DNA of 33,720 nt from JAVWHX01 sp036639875 (GCA_036639875.1 JAVWHX010000021.1:1-33720), one strand, 5' to 3'. Counted from the stretch's first letter, positions 14,978 through 22,779 are shown. The notes: a model not told the origin generated them from the sequence alone. Program-made: numbers and translations.

Positions 14978-15481
14978 TCATTTTGTGAATAAAGCTATAA
15001 TGGATTCATCAATCTTATTCATTACTTCATTTGAAACTTGTAATTTTCTTATAGGATCAATACGATTTATAGGTTTTACTATTCTTATCTTGCTAATTGT
15101 TGTTATCTGGTGTGGCTTGCCATATGTCTGCTCTTTCAATAATTTATATCTATCACTGATTTGATTGCACATTTCAAGTTGAAGCGTTAATTCATTCTTT
15201 TTTTCTTTGTTATCATCATCTAAATTACAATAAGCTTTTACAACTTCTTCTACTGATAACATGAGTTTTTTATATATGCTATCATAAATTTCGTTTCCAA
15301 AATCAATGTGATATATATGATACTTTGATGTTAAAGGTATTACGGTTAGTAACTCATTTGTATTTCTATCTTTTTTTGTAAGAACAATAGCAAAATGCTT
15401 ACCTTTGATCTCACTCCCAACCTGAGGAGAGAAGTCAACCATTACAACAGTGCCACGTTTAAATGTATAATATTTATTCAT
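14978..15481 (-). CDS. PemK/MazF-like toxin
   Basis: A 167-residue protein with the PemK/MazF fold. 'RGTVVMVDFSPQVGSEIKGKHFAIVLTK' is the classic first strand pair (R-G-x-V-x-x-x-D-x-S-P..G-S-E), and 'ELLTVIPLTSK' matches the RNase core with its T/S. The C-terminal 'HQITTISKIRIVKPINRI' corresponds to the 'E-Q-I-R-T' strand of MazF. Members are endoribonucleases. Compared with MazF (about 115 residues) there is an inserted helical region of about 50 residues (around 85-125, 'NLDDDNKEKKNELTLQLEMC'). There is no intact protein antitoxin gene upstream, only a broken remnant. Immediately downstream is a self-contained repeat RNA cassette. GGGAG ten bases before the ATG is a loosely spaced ribosome binding site. 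It may be a type III toxin relative or an orphan. Confidence 0.85.
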   Translation of the reverse strand: MNKYYTFKRGTVVMVDFSPQVGSEIKGKHFAIVLTKKDRNTNELLTVIPLTSKYHIYHIDFGNEIYDSIYKKLMLSVEEVVKAYCNLDDDNKEKKNELTLQLEMCNQISDRYKLLKEQTYGKPHQITTISKIRIVKPINRIDPIRKLQVSNEVMNKIDESIIALFTK

Positions 15482-15535
15482 TAATATCTAGCTCCCAATT
15501 AATTTATATAAAAACCTTTACATATTTAATGATGC

Positions 15536-15834
15536 TTATCTTCCGGCCATAACAAATCCAAAAATTGTTGTTAAACTGAATAGAACAACGAAACCAATAT
15601 TTGCGTTTTTCCTTTTGATGTTTCTAACCACAATAGATATGATACCACCAGTTGAGTCAAAACCACGATATTAAGCTGTTGATTATCATCAGCTACTTTA
15701 AAAGCAAACGTTTTTCATATATTATCTTCGTCTTTCATGTGGTGCTAATGGTTTTGGATTATCTTTTAAGTGCTCGATTTTATCTAATAATTTCCTAAAG
15801 AGGAGTCAACTTCCTTGCTATGGACTTCTCTCTT
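15536..15834 (-). pseudogene. Frameshifted remnant of a small membrane protein gene
   Basis: Reading the minus strand, protein-like segments appear in different frames, broken by stops: 'REVHSKEVDSSLGNY', then 'LLDKIEHLKDNPKPLAPHER' plus RR and a stop, then FAFKVADDNQQLNIVVL, then 'GFDSTGGIISIVVRNIKRKN' running into a hydrophobic segment 'IGFVVLFSLTTIFGFVMAGR' and a TAA at 15536. At least two or three frameshifts are needed to join them. The family is not recognised. It ends 55 bases before the toxin start and on the same strand, so it may once have been its operon partner. The reconstruction is mine and is tentative. Confidence 0.45.
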
Positions 15835-15838
15835 TTAT
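15799..15838 (+). terminator. Possible plus-strand terminator without an obvious gene
   Basis: AGAGGAGTC (15799-15807) pairs with GACTTCTCT (15823-15831) with one G-T pair, followed by CTTTTATTT. No plus-strand gene ends here. In the rest of 15839-16105 I see only a 13-codon frame at 15994-16035 (MDNDLLKKWKFLI) without a convincing ribosome binding site. Confidence 0.3.
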
Positions 15839-16105
15839 TTACGAATGTTTATAAATATTGAATTAATAACAGTATAAATTCTTTTTTTCAAGTTTGCAAC
15901 ATTTACTTATAAAGGTACGAATAAATGTTGGCCTTATATCAAACAAGGGTATTGTAAATTTATAGAGATATACAATTAAATGAAAGTGAAAGTATGGACA
16001 ATGATTTACTAAAGAAATGGAAATTTTTAATATGAGTATTTTGATGTTTTATTTATGGAAAGAGAGATAATACTATAGTTATCAAAATAAAAGGAGATAT
16101 TTATA

Positions 16106-17317
16106 GTGAAAGATATAAAACAAGCATTTATATATGGTTATCCAATTGTAGGAATGTATGAATTGTTAAGTGAACAAGTATTAGAAAAACAATTAAATAT
16201 TAATGAATTTACTCATACTGCAGGTTTATCAACACCTGAAACAACCTTTGTACCTGCTCCAAATAATGATACAACATATTCAAGAGCGTGGTTGGATTTA
16301 AGAGGTGCACCAGTTGTTATTGAAGTACCTGATACGTTTGATAGATTTTATTCAATTCAATTGTTAGATATGTTTAGTGAAACAATTGAAAATGTAGGAA
16401 AGAGAACGACTGGAACAAGAAAGCAAAGATTTGTTATTGTGGGTCCATTATGGAAAGGTGATATTCCTGAAGGAACACACATTGTTTATAGTCAAACTGT
16501 ATTTGTGTTAGCTTTTCTAAGAATCCTTATTCAAAATCAAGAGGATATTAAGAATGTTGAGATACTTCAAAAACAAATTGCTATTATTCCAATGTCAAAG
16601 CAGTCTTTAGATACATTGCCAGTATATAGAAATAATAATTACAAGGAATTCTTTGAAACATTACAAGCGATATTACGATTAACACCAACATTACCTCAAG
16701 AACAAGAAATAGTTCAAGATATATTATCGATGTCTTTAGATCATATTGATGATAAAGAATGTGATGAAGTGTTAAAGTTAATTGATGAAAGCGGAAAAGA
16801 GTTTGGGGAAGAAGTGAATTATTGGAGAATTGCAAGAGAAGGGATAGGAAATTATGGAAATGATTATTTTCAAAGAGCAGTTGTTTGGTATAAGGGTGCT
16901 TTAGCTAATCAACCTGAAGAATCGTTATATCCTAGTACTTTTCAAGATAGTGAAGGAAATTTGTTAGATGGGCATAATTCTTATCGTTTGACTTTTTCAA
17001 ATGGAGATATGCCACCAGTGAGTCAGTTTTGGTCTTTAACAATGTATATCTTTGAAAATGGATTTCTTTCTCAGAATGAAATTAATCGTTATTCAATTGG
17101 TGATAGAACAGCAAATATTCATTATGAAAAAGATGGCAGTTTAATTCTCTATATACAAAATCAAAAACCTACTCATGAATATGAATTATCTAATTGGTTA
17201 CCAGCACCTTTAGGTAAGTTTTATATGACGTTAAGGTTGTATGGACCAAGTCAGGATGCTGTTATAGGGAATTGGGCACCACCAGCAGTTATAAAAGTGG
17301 GTCATTCTCGTGAATAA
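16106..17317 (+). CDS. DUF1254/DUF1214 domain protein
   Basis: A 403-residue protein. The N-terminal half is DUF1254: 'AFIYGYPIVGMYELL', 'FVPAPNNDTTYSRAWLDLRG' and 'VIEVPDTFDRFYSIQLLDMF'. The C-terminal part is DUF1214: 'YLPSTF.D..G..LDGHNSYRLTF'-like text, 'PPVSQFWSLTMY' and 'NWLPAPLGKFYMTLRLYGP'. The reaction is unknown; the fold is beta-rich. Many family members carry a signal peptide, but this one has none, so it is predicted cytoplasmic. The start is GTG at 16106 behind AAAGGAGAT. Its end overlaps the MFS gene by eight bases, so the two are coupled. Families like this are best known from Proteobacteria and Actinobacteria, so a gut Firmicute copy may be acquired. Confidence 0.9.
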   Translation: MKDIKQAFIYGYPIVGMYELLSEQVLEKQLNINEFTHTAGLSTPETTFVPAPNNDTTYSRAWLDLRGAPVVIEVPDTFDRFYSIQLLDMFSETIENVGKRTTGTRKQRFVIVGPLWKGDIPEGTHIVYSQTVFVLAFLRILIQNQEDIKNVEILQKQIAIIPMSKQSLDTLPVYRNNNYKEFFETLQAILRLTPTLPQEQEIVQDILSMSLDHIDDKECDEVLKLIDESGKEFGEEVNYWRIAREGIGNYGNDYFQRAVVWYKGALANQPEESLYPSTFQDSEGNLLDGHNSYRLTFSNGDMPPVSQFWSLTMYIFENGFLSQNEINRYSIGDRTANIHYEKDGSLILYIQNQKPTHEYELSNWLPAPLGKFYMTLRLYGPSQDAVIGNWAPPAVIKVGHSRE

Positions 17318-18530
17318 GAAGACTTTTCATTATGCTTGGATAATCTTAGTTGCAGTTTCTTTGATAAGAGGTGTTGCTGGACCAGCGTTGAATGGTTCTT
17401 CAGGATTGTTTCTTTCTCCTGTTTCTAGTGATTTGGGTGTAGGAATTGGTCAATTGTCTTTATATTTAAGTATATCTTCAATTGTTACTCTTTTTTGGTT
17501 ACCAATTGCAGGTCATATTTTGAATAAATATTCGATTAAATTTGTTGTTTTGCTAGGGATTGTATTACAGGCAGGAGGATTTGTTGTATTAGGTTTTATG
17601 AAATCGATATGGGGATGGTATATAATGGCTATTCCTTTAGCTATGGGAGCAGTTTTGCTTGTGAATCTCTTAGGTCCAGTTTTGATTAATCGTTGGTTTG
17701 TGGCTAAGCGTGGACTTGCTATGGGATTGATGATGGCTATTACAGGAGGATTGGGTGCAATCTTTCAACCTTTACTAAGTCAAATGATTGCTAATAATGG
17801 TTGGCGTTTTACTTATATTATTTTTGGAGTTGGAGCTTTAGGAATTGTTGCAGTAATTGGATTGTTTCTAAAGAGTAGACCTGAAGAAAAGAAAATCAAG
17901 GCTTATGGTTTTGATATGGCATCACAAGATAACGAATCTAAAGAAGTTAGTGGTGTAGATGTTATGGTTGCTAGAAAATCAACAGCATTTTATATGTTAC
18001 TATTATTTATGATAGCTATTACTGGATTTTCTGTATTTCAACAACATATAACAACATTTGGATTAAATGTTGGTTATTCACTTTCAACAATTGGAACAGC
18101 TTTATCATTATCAATGATTGGTTCAGCAATTGGATCTTTATTAATCGGTTTTGCAAGTGATAAAATAGGCATTATGAAAACAACATATACTGTTATTGTA
18201 ATAGGGATTATATCTATTTTGTTATATATGTTTGGATCACAATATTATTTTATCTTTGCCTCAGCAACCTTTTTACATGGTTTAGCTATGTCATCGATAG
18301 GTATTGTTGCACCAATCCTCACAACTTCATTTTTTGGTATGAAAGATTATGAAAAAATCTTTTCACTTGTTATGATAGGTTCACCATTAGCGTCTATTGT
18401 ATTAGTACCTGCCTATGGTTTTATTTATGATATGTTTAAGAGTTATCAATTTGTCTTTATCTTTTTAATTATTATATTATTGATTGGGGGATTAAGCTTG
18501 TCTATAGGACGTAAAAAAGCCAATCAATAA
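17310..18530 (+). CDS. MFS transporter, oxalate/formate antiporter-like
   Basis: A 406-residue transporter with twelve hydrophobic segments and a longer cytoplasmic loop at about residues 190-220 ('SRPEEKKIKAYGFDMASQDN'). 'SLIRGVAGPALNGSSGLFLS', then PVSSDLG, and 'LGPVLINRWFVAKRGLAMGL' resemble monocarboxylate/oxalate-formate antiporter-like MFS proteins. The cargo is unknown. The start is GTG at 17310, inside the end of the DUF1254 gene, with AGTGGG eight bases upstream. The coupling suggests that the DUF1254 protein acts on the imported or exported compound. Confidence 0.92.
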   Translation: MNKKTFHYAWIILVAVSLIRGVAGPALNGSSGLFLSPVSSDLGVGIGQLSLYLSISSIVTLFWLPIAGHILNKYSIKFVVLLGIVLQAGGFVVLGFMKSIWGWYIMAIPLAMGAVLLVNLLGPVLINRWFVAKRGLAMGLMMAITGGLGAIFQPLLSQMIANNGWRFTYIIFGVGALGIVAVIGLFLKSRPEEKKIKAYGFDMASQDNESKEVSGVDVMVARKSTAFYMLLLFMIAITGFSVFQQHITTFGLNVGYSLSTIGTALSLSMIGSAIGSLLIGFASDKIGIMKTTYTVIVIGIISILLYMFGSQYYFIFASATFLHGLAMSSIGIVAPILTTSFFGMKDYEKIFSLVMIGSPLASIVLVPAYGFIYDMFKSYQFVFIFLIIILLIGGLSLSIGRKKANQ

Positions 18531-18556
18531 TATGTGCCACCTATCATTCATTAAAG

Positions 18557-18585
18557 TTGTGAATACATTTTTCAAATGATATATT
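18557..18585 (+). promoter_or_regulatory. Predicted extended -10 promoter of the HPr-like gene
   Basis: TTGTGA (18557-18562), 17 bases, TATATT (18580-18585) with TGA directly before the -10. It implies that the HPr-like gene can be transcribed apart from the MFS gene. Confidence 0.55.
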
Positions 18586-18620
18586 TAACATGTAATCACT
18601 TTTAATAGGAGGTAAAAAGA

Positions 18621-18890
18621 ATGGAAAAAACAATTTCAGTTCATCATCAACATGGATTAGATATTACAATTATTCATGCTATAATAAATGAAGCTGCTTG
18701 TTTTGAAGCAAGTACCTTTATTTCATATAACGAACAATTTGTGAATCTAAAAAGCATGAAAAATTGTGCCATTTTTTTTCAACAACCTTTTATTGGTGAA
18801 ATGACAGTTGTTAGTATGGGTTGTGATGAATACTATGCTTTGATGAGAATGATTAGTGTTATAGAAAGATATCTTAACGCAAAATATTAA
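18621..18890 (+). CDS. HPr-like protein without the catalytic histidine
   Basis: An 89-residue protein with the size and layout of HPr, the PTS phosphocarrier. The strand 'FVNLKSMKNCA' matches the HPr 'KVNLKSIMGVM' region, so Ser45 corresponds to the regulatory Ser46 of Firmicute HPr. The active-site loop, normally G-I/L-H-A-R-P, reads G-L-D-I-T-I here (residues 12-17): the His15 equivalent is Asp14, and Arg17 is lost. It therefore cannot take phosphate from Enzyme I in the usual way. Bacillus Crh is a similar case (Gln for His15, Ser46 kept), acting as a regulator only. AATAGGAGG precedes the ATG. It lies 90 bases after the MFS gene. Confidence 0.82.
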   Translation: MEKTISVHHQHGLDITIIHAIINEAACFEASTFISYNEQFVNLKSMKNCAIFFQQPFIGEMTVVSMGCDEYYALMRMISVIERYLNAKY

Positions 18891-18915
18891 TGGATAGCCT
18901 GAGCTATCCATTTTT
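18890..18915 (+). terminator. Intrinsic terminator after the HPr-like gene
   Basis: ATGGATAGC and GCTATCCAT form a perfect nine-pair stem with a CTGA loop, followed by T (18911-18915). The stem begins at the last base of the stop codon. Confidence 0.88.
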
Positions 18916-18939
18916 AATTAAAAAACAATTTATAGAAAT

Positions 18940-18995
18940 AAAAAAGTGTAATGAAACGTCCGACTGGAATCGTATTTTCACTACACAGTTTTTTT
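18940..18995. terminator. Bidirectional terminator at the end of the DegV gene
   Basis: GTGTA(A)TGAAA-CG at 18946 onward pairs with CG-TTTTCA(C)TACAC ending at 18986, with small bulges. T-runs follow on both strands, so it can end the minus-strand marR-degV operon and back up the terminator at 18890. Confidence 0.7.
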
Positions 18996-19003
18996 ATGTT
19001 TAA

Positions 19004-19843
19004 TTATTTTTTTACAAATGCAATAACTCTTCCGCCAGGACCAGCATGCGTTCCAATAACAGGACCAACAAAACCATAAAGAACATCATTAAATCCTAAA
19101 GCTTCTCTTAATGTATTCTCAAATTTATCAATCCCTACATTATCACCAGTATAACCAATACATACAGGTTCGTTAAGGTCAATCTCGCCAGTTTCTTTAA
19201 CAATATCAATAATCTTTAATGTTGCTTTTTGAGTACCACGAGCCTTAGAAATAAGTTCAAGATTTCCTTCTTTTAAACCAACAATAGGCTTTAATTTTAA
19301 CATTGTTCCAGCAATAGCACTTGCCTTAGATAATCTTCCACCTTTATAGAAATACTCCAATGTATCAACCAAAGCAAAAATACATATTCTATGTTTATAG
19401 ATATCCAAAATATCAAACATTTCACTTGCTGTTTTTCCATCATTTCTCAATTGAATAGCTTTTTCAACAAGTAATCTTAATCCTTGTGTTGCATTTAAAC
19501 TATCAATAACATAAATATTATCATATTCAGATAAATCTTTAGCAATCATAGCACTTTGATAAGTTCCACTAATATGACTTGATAATGTCATAACAACAAC
19601 GCTATCGCCTTTTGCTTTCGCTTCTTCATAAAAAGTTAAAAACTCTTGAGGTGAAGGTTGTGATGTTGTTGGTAAAGTATCAGTTTCTTGTAATAATTGA
19701 TAGAACTGTTCTGGTTGAAGATCAACTCTATCATTATATGTTTTTTTATCTATAATAACCTTTAAAGGAACAATACTAATATCTAATTCTTTAGCTTGTG
19801 CTAATCCGATATCAGCAGTAGAATCTGTTATTATTCTAATCAT
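19004..19843 (-). CDS. DegV family fatty-acid-binding protein
   Basis: A 279-residue DegV (EDD fold) protein, full length. 'IRIITDSTADIGLAQAKELD' is the N-terminal signature; 'LPTTSQPSPQEFL' carries the conserved T-S-Q-P, and 'VVVMTLSSHISGTYQSA' the second ligand loop. 'LYGFVGPVIGTHAGPG' closes the fatty-acid site. Such proteins (FakB) bind a fatty acid and present it to the kinase FakA for activation. Which fatty acid, and which FakA, are not visible here. GGAGAT precedes the ATG. The gene overlaps marR by eight bases. Confidence 0.95.
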   Translation of the reverse strand: MIRIITDSTADIGLAQAKELDISIVPLKVIIDKKTYNDRVDLQPEQFYQLLQETDTLPTTSQPSPQEFLTFYEEAKAKGDSVVVMTLSSHISGTYQSAMIAKDLSEYDNIYVIDSLNATQGLRLLVEKAIQLRNDGKTASEMFDILDIYKHRICIFALVDTLEYFYKGGRLSKASAIAGTMLKLKPIVGLKEGNLELISKARGTQKATLKIIDIVKETGEIDLNEPVCIGYTGDNVGIDKFENTLREALGFNDVLYGFVGPVIGTHAGPGGRVIAFVKK

Positions 19844-20264
19844 GTGTATCTCCTTTTTCCATGTCGTGTTTAACAGTTGTTAACATTTTAATCAAAAGAT
19901 CAACTTCTTCTTTCTTAAAAGTATCTTCAATATTACCTAAAACTTTCTCAATATATCGATCGTTATCACGATAACATTGTAAAAATTTCTTTGTAATCTT
20001 TAAACGATAAGCTCTTTTATCTTCAGAACATACTTCTTTTGTTAAAAAACCTTTATCAATCAGTTGATTAATTTTATACGTAGCATTAGGTTGAGATATT
20101 CCCATATAATTTGCATATTCTAGAATTGTTGGTTGATCTAACATATATATAATATCTAAGCTAAAAGCTTCTTGCATAGTTAATTGTTTTGAGTTTGCAC
20201 ACATAGATGCATAAAAGTTCTTTTTAAAGATATTATAAACCAATTGAAATTCTTTGCTTAACAT
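19836..20264 (-). CDS. MarR-family transcriptional regulator
   Basis: A 142-residue MarR protein with a winged helix at about residues 45-100: 'PTILEYANYMGISQPNATYK', 'INQLIDKGFLTKEVCSEDKR'. It is the first gene of a two-gene operon with degV, which recalls the FabT regulators that control lipid genes. A perfect 20-base palindrome lies exactly at its own predicted transcription start, so it most likely represses itself and degV. The ligand is unknown; an acyl compound is an inference from the partner gene. Confidence 0.9.
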   Translation of the reverse strand: MLSKEFQLVYNIFKKNFYASMCANSKQLTMQEAFSLDIIYMLDQPTILEYANYMGISQPNATYKINQLIDKGFLTKEVCSEDKRAYRLKITKKFLQCYRDNDRYIEKVLGNIEDTFKKEEVDLLIKMLTTVKHDMEKGDTHD

Positions 20265-20278
20265 TTGAATCCTCCATT

Positions 20279-20298
20279 TACTTAAAATATTTTAAGTA
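20279..20298 (-). promoter_or_regulatory. Palindromic operator upstream of marR
   Basis: TACTTAAAAT and ATTTTAAGTA make a perfect 20-base palindrome located between the -10 (20300-20305) and the marR ribosome binding site. The position at the transcription start is typical of a MarR autorepression site. Confidence 0.7.
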
Positions 20299-20299
20299 C

Positions 20300-20327
20300 A
20301 GTATAATATAAATAATTGTATTGTCAA
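20300..20327 (-). promoter_or_regulatory. Predicted sigma-A promoter of marR-degV
   Basis: On the minus strand TTGACA (20327-20322), 16 bases, TATACT (20305-20300). Confidence 0.72.
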
Positions 20328-20349
20328 TCAAATAGTTAAAATTTTTGAA

Positions 20350-20823
20350 TTAAATCATATAAAAGAGTACTGCAATGGCTATTGCAGTCAATACATCGCT
20401 TATATAATGAACTCCAGCAATAATTCTTGATAGACAAACAATAGTTGCAACTATCACTCCAAATATACCTAGAATAGGACTTACATAAAAACAAACAAGT
20501 CCAATAATAACACTACTCACTGCATGACGACTAGGAAATGACTCACCCTTTTTGTGTGAGACTAATGGTTCGATATTTAATGTTTCATAAGGTCTAGGTC
20601 GATTGACAAGTTTACGGATAATAGTAACAACTAAAAAAGCCCCTAGTGGTTTATATAAAACCTTTATTAAAAGAGGACTTTGTATAATCAATAAATAGAT
20701 GATAATACATGGATAGATAGCCATTGTTATATAAGGTGAATATTTCACAACCCATAACAATATTTTCTCTAATAATGGTCTTTTTCTAATATATGTTAAT
20801 ATTGTTTGATAGAATTTTTCCAA
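20350..20823 (-). CDS. PAP2-family membrane phosphatase
   Basis: A 157-residue integral membrane phosphatase with about five hydrophobic segments. The three catalytic blocks are visible: 'RKLVNRPRP' (K-x6-R-P), 'SFPSRHA' (P-S-x-H) and 'SRIIAGVHYISDV' (S-R-x5-H-x3-D). Members remove phosphate from lipid pyrophosphates such as undecaprenyl pyrophosphate or phosphatidylglycerol phosphate. An ATG at 20871 is in frame, but AAGAAGGTGAT lies just before the TTG at 20823, and the promoter's -10 (20843-20848) falls inside the longer frame, so TTG is chosen as the start. The gene is divergent from ychF. Confidence 0.85.
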   Translation of the reverse strand: MEKFYQTILTYIRKRPLLEKILLWVVKYSPYITMAIYPCIIIYLLIIQSPLLIKVLYKPLGAFLVVTIIRKLVNRPRPYETLNIEPLVSHKKGESFPSRHAVSSVIIGLVCFYVSPILGIFGVIVATIVCLSRIIAGVHYISDVLTAIAIAVLFYMI

Positions 20824-20842
20824 TTTATCACCTTCTTTTTTC

Positions 20843-20871
20843 ATTATATCAAAATTGCTATACAAAGACAA
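20843..20871 (-). promoter_or_regulatory. Predicted sigma-A promoter of the PAP2 gene
   Basis: On the minus strand TTGTCT (20871-20866), 17 bases, TATAAT (20848-20843). Confidence 0.6.
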
Positions 20872-20882
20872 AGAGAAATCAT

Positions 20883-20911
20883 TTGCATTTTACGGTCTTT
20901 TTCGTTAAAAT
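20883..20911 (+). promoter_or_regulatory. Predicted sigma-A promoter of ychF
   Basis: TTGCAT (20883-20888), 17 bases, TAAAAT (20906-20911), 27 bases before the ychF start. Confidence 0.55.
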
Positions 20912-20938
20912 GAATAGGAAGTTAAGGAGTGATATGAT

Positions 20939-22039
20939 ATGGCATTAACAGCTGGTATTGTGGGACTACCTAACGTTGGGAAATCAACTCTATTCAATGC
21001 AATTACAAATGCACAAGTAGAAGCTGCAAATTATCCATTTGCAACAATTGATCCTAATGTCGGGGTTGTAGAAGTTCCAGATCATCGTTTAGATGAACTA
21101 ACAAAGATTTGTAAACCGAAGAAGACAGTTCCAACAACTTTTGAATTTACTGATATTGCAGGTTTGGTAAAAGGTGCTTCTAAAGGTGAAGGATTAGGTA
21201 ATAAGTTTTTAGCGAACATTAGAGAAACAGATGCAATTTGTGAGGTTGTTCGTTGTTTTAGAGATAAAGATATTACACATGTTGATGGAGAAGTTGATCC
21301 TATTAGAGATGTTGAAACAATTAATTTAGAATTGATTTTTGCTGATCTTGAAACTGTAGAAAAAAGAATTTCTAAGGTTGAAAAGAAAGCAAAATCTGGG
21401 GATAAGGAATCTAAAATGGAATTAGAAGTTTTATCACCAATTAAAGAATTACTTGAAGCAGGTAAACCTGCAAGAGTTTATGATTGTTCTAAAGAAGAGT
21501 ATGCAGTGATTAAACATTTCTCTTTATTAACTATGAAACCATTAATTTATGTGGCTAATTTAGGTGAAGAAGATTTAGAAAATCCTGATAGTAATCCTTA
21601 TTATATTCAATTAAAAGAATATGCAAAAGAAGAAGGTTGTGATGTTGTTCCAATCTGTGCAAAAATTGAAAGTGAATTAGTAGGATTAGAAAAAGAAGAA
21701 AAAGATTTATTTATGCAAGATTTAGGTATTGATGAAAGTGGTCTTGATAAGTTGATTAAAGAAGCTTATGCTTTGCTTGGTTTAAATACTTTCTTTACAG
21801 TTGGTGTTGATGAAGTAAGAGCATGGACATTTAAAAAGGGAATGCTTGCTCCTGAAATGGCTGGAGTTATTCATTCAGATTTCCAAAAAGGATTTATTAA
21901 AGCAGAAACATATAGTTATGATGATTTAATGGCATGTGGTAGTGAACTTGCGTTAAAAGAAGCAGGGAAAATACGTCAAGAAGGAAAACAATATGTAGGA
22001 AATGATGGCGATATCATGTTCTTTAAGTTTAATGTGTAA
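20939..22039 (+). CDS. ychF: Ribosome-associated ATPase/GTPase YchF
   Basis: A 366-residue YchF/OLA1 protein, full length and highly conserved. The P-loop 'GIVGLPNVGKSTLFNAITNA' and G3 'FTDIAGLVKGAS' lie in the N-terminal domain, a helical arm follows (about residues 125-190), and the C-terminal TGS domain contains 'FFTVGVDEVRAWTFKKG' and 'GDIMFFKFNV'. The protein binds ATP in preference to GTP and associates with ribosomes; its exact role in translation or stress is debated. AAGGAG precedes the ATG. The sortase gene begins at the last base of its stop codon (TAATG). Confidence 0.97.
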   Translation: MALTAGIVGLPNVGKSTLFNAITNAQVEAANYPFATIDPNVGVVEVPDHRLDELTKICKPKKTVPTTFEFTDIAGLVKGASKGEGLGNKFLANIRETDAICEVVRCFRDKDITHVDGEVDPIRDVETINLELIFADLETVEKRISKVEKKAKSGDKESKMELEVLSPIKELLEAGKPARVYDCSKEEYAVIKHFSLLTMKPLIYVANLGEEDLENPDSNPYYIQLKEYAKEEGCDVVPICAKIESELVGLEKEEKDLFMQDLGIDESGLDKLIKEAYALLGLNTFFTVGVDEVRAWTFKKGMLAPEMAGVIHSDFQKGFIKAETYSYDDLMACGSELALKEAGKIRQEGKQYVGNDGDIMFFKFNV

Positions 22040-22770
22040 TGAAAGAAAAAATTAGAAAAGTTATCCTTTTTATAAGTATATGTGTATTTCTTTATTCTGC
22101 TTTTCAACTTGGATCAATATTTTATAATTATTATATGATAGAAAAAGAAACTGAAGAGTTAACTCAGGAAGTCATTACAACAACAAAAGAGGATAATGAT
22201 CCTTTGCATAGAGTTGTTGATTTTGGTAAATTACAAAAAACAAATCAAGATGTTATTGGTTGGTTATATATTCCTGATACAAAGATAGATGAACCTATCT
22301 TAAAAGGAAAAGATAATGATACTTATATTAGAACTGATATCTATAAGAAAAGCAATTCAGCAGGTTCGATATTTGTAGATGAAAGAAATGAGAAAACTTT
22401 TGAAGATGGAAATACAATCATATATGGACATAATATGAAAAATGGATCACGTTTCCATGATCTTCGTTATTATACAAAAGATGATTATTTCAAAGCTCAT
22501 CAAACGGTCTATATTTATTTGCCTGATGGATCTATTAATGTTTATGATGCTTATGCATCAGATATTATAGATGCTTATAGTGAACTATACTCTACAGCAA
22601 TAGAATATGCTAAGTATATTAAAGATTCATTAAAAGGTGCATCTGTTAGAACTGAGGTTTCTGAAGAAGAAAAACCATTAATAATGTTAAGTACTTGTTA
22701 TACTACAAACAGTGATGATCGTAATGTTTTATATGCAAGATTAAGAGAAAAAGTAAAACCAACTGAATAA
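22039..22770 (+). CDS. Class B sortase
   Basis: A 243-residue sortase. An N-terminal membrane anchor (about residues 7-30) leads to an extracellular transpeptidase domain. The catalytic triad is visible: His131 in 'IIYGHNMKNGSRFHDLRYY', Cys220 in 'LIMLSTCYTT' and Arg228 in 'DDRNVLYARL'. 'VIGWLYIPDTKIDEPI' is the start of the sortase barrel. Class B enzymes anchor surface proteins to peptidoglycan; no substrate with a sorting signal is seen in the window. Its start overlaps the ychF stop by one base (TAATG), so it is translated by coupling with a housekeeping gene. Confidence 0.95.
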   Translation: MKEKIRKVILFISICVFLYSAFQLGSIFYNYYMIEKETEELTQEVITTTKEDNDPLHRVVDFGKLQKTNQDVIGWLYIPDTKIDEPILKGKDNDTYIRTDIYKKSNSAGSIFVDERNEKTFEDGNTIIYGHNMKNGSRFHDLRYYTKDDYFKAHQTVYIYLPDGSINVYDAYASDIIDAYSELYSTAIEYAKYIKDSLKGASVRTEVSEEEKPLIMLSTCYTTNSDDRNVLYARLREKVKPTE

Positions 22771-22779
22771 AATATAAAT

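Noticed and set aside
15544..15551. GGCCATAA near the toxin start as an upstream antitoxin repeat
   Set aside because: Only eight bases match the repeats at 14871-14930, and they fall in the decayed gene; no tandem copies, promoter or terminator accompany them.
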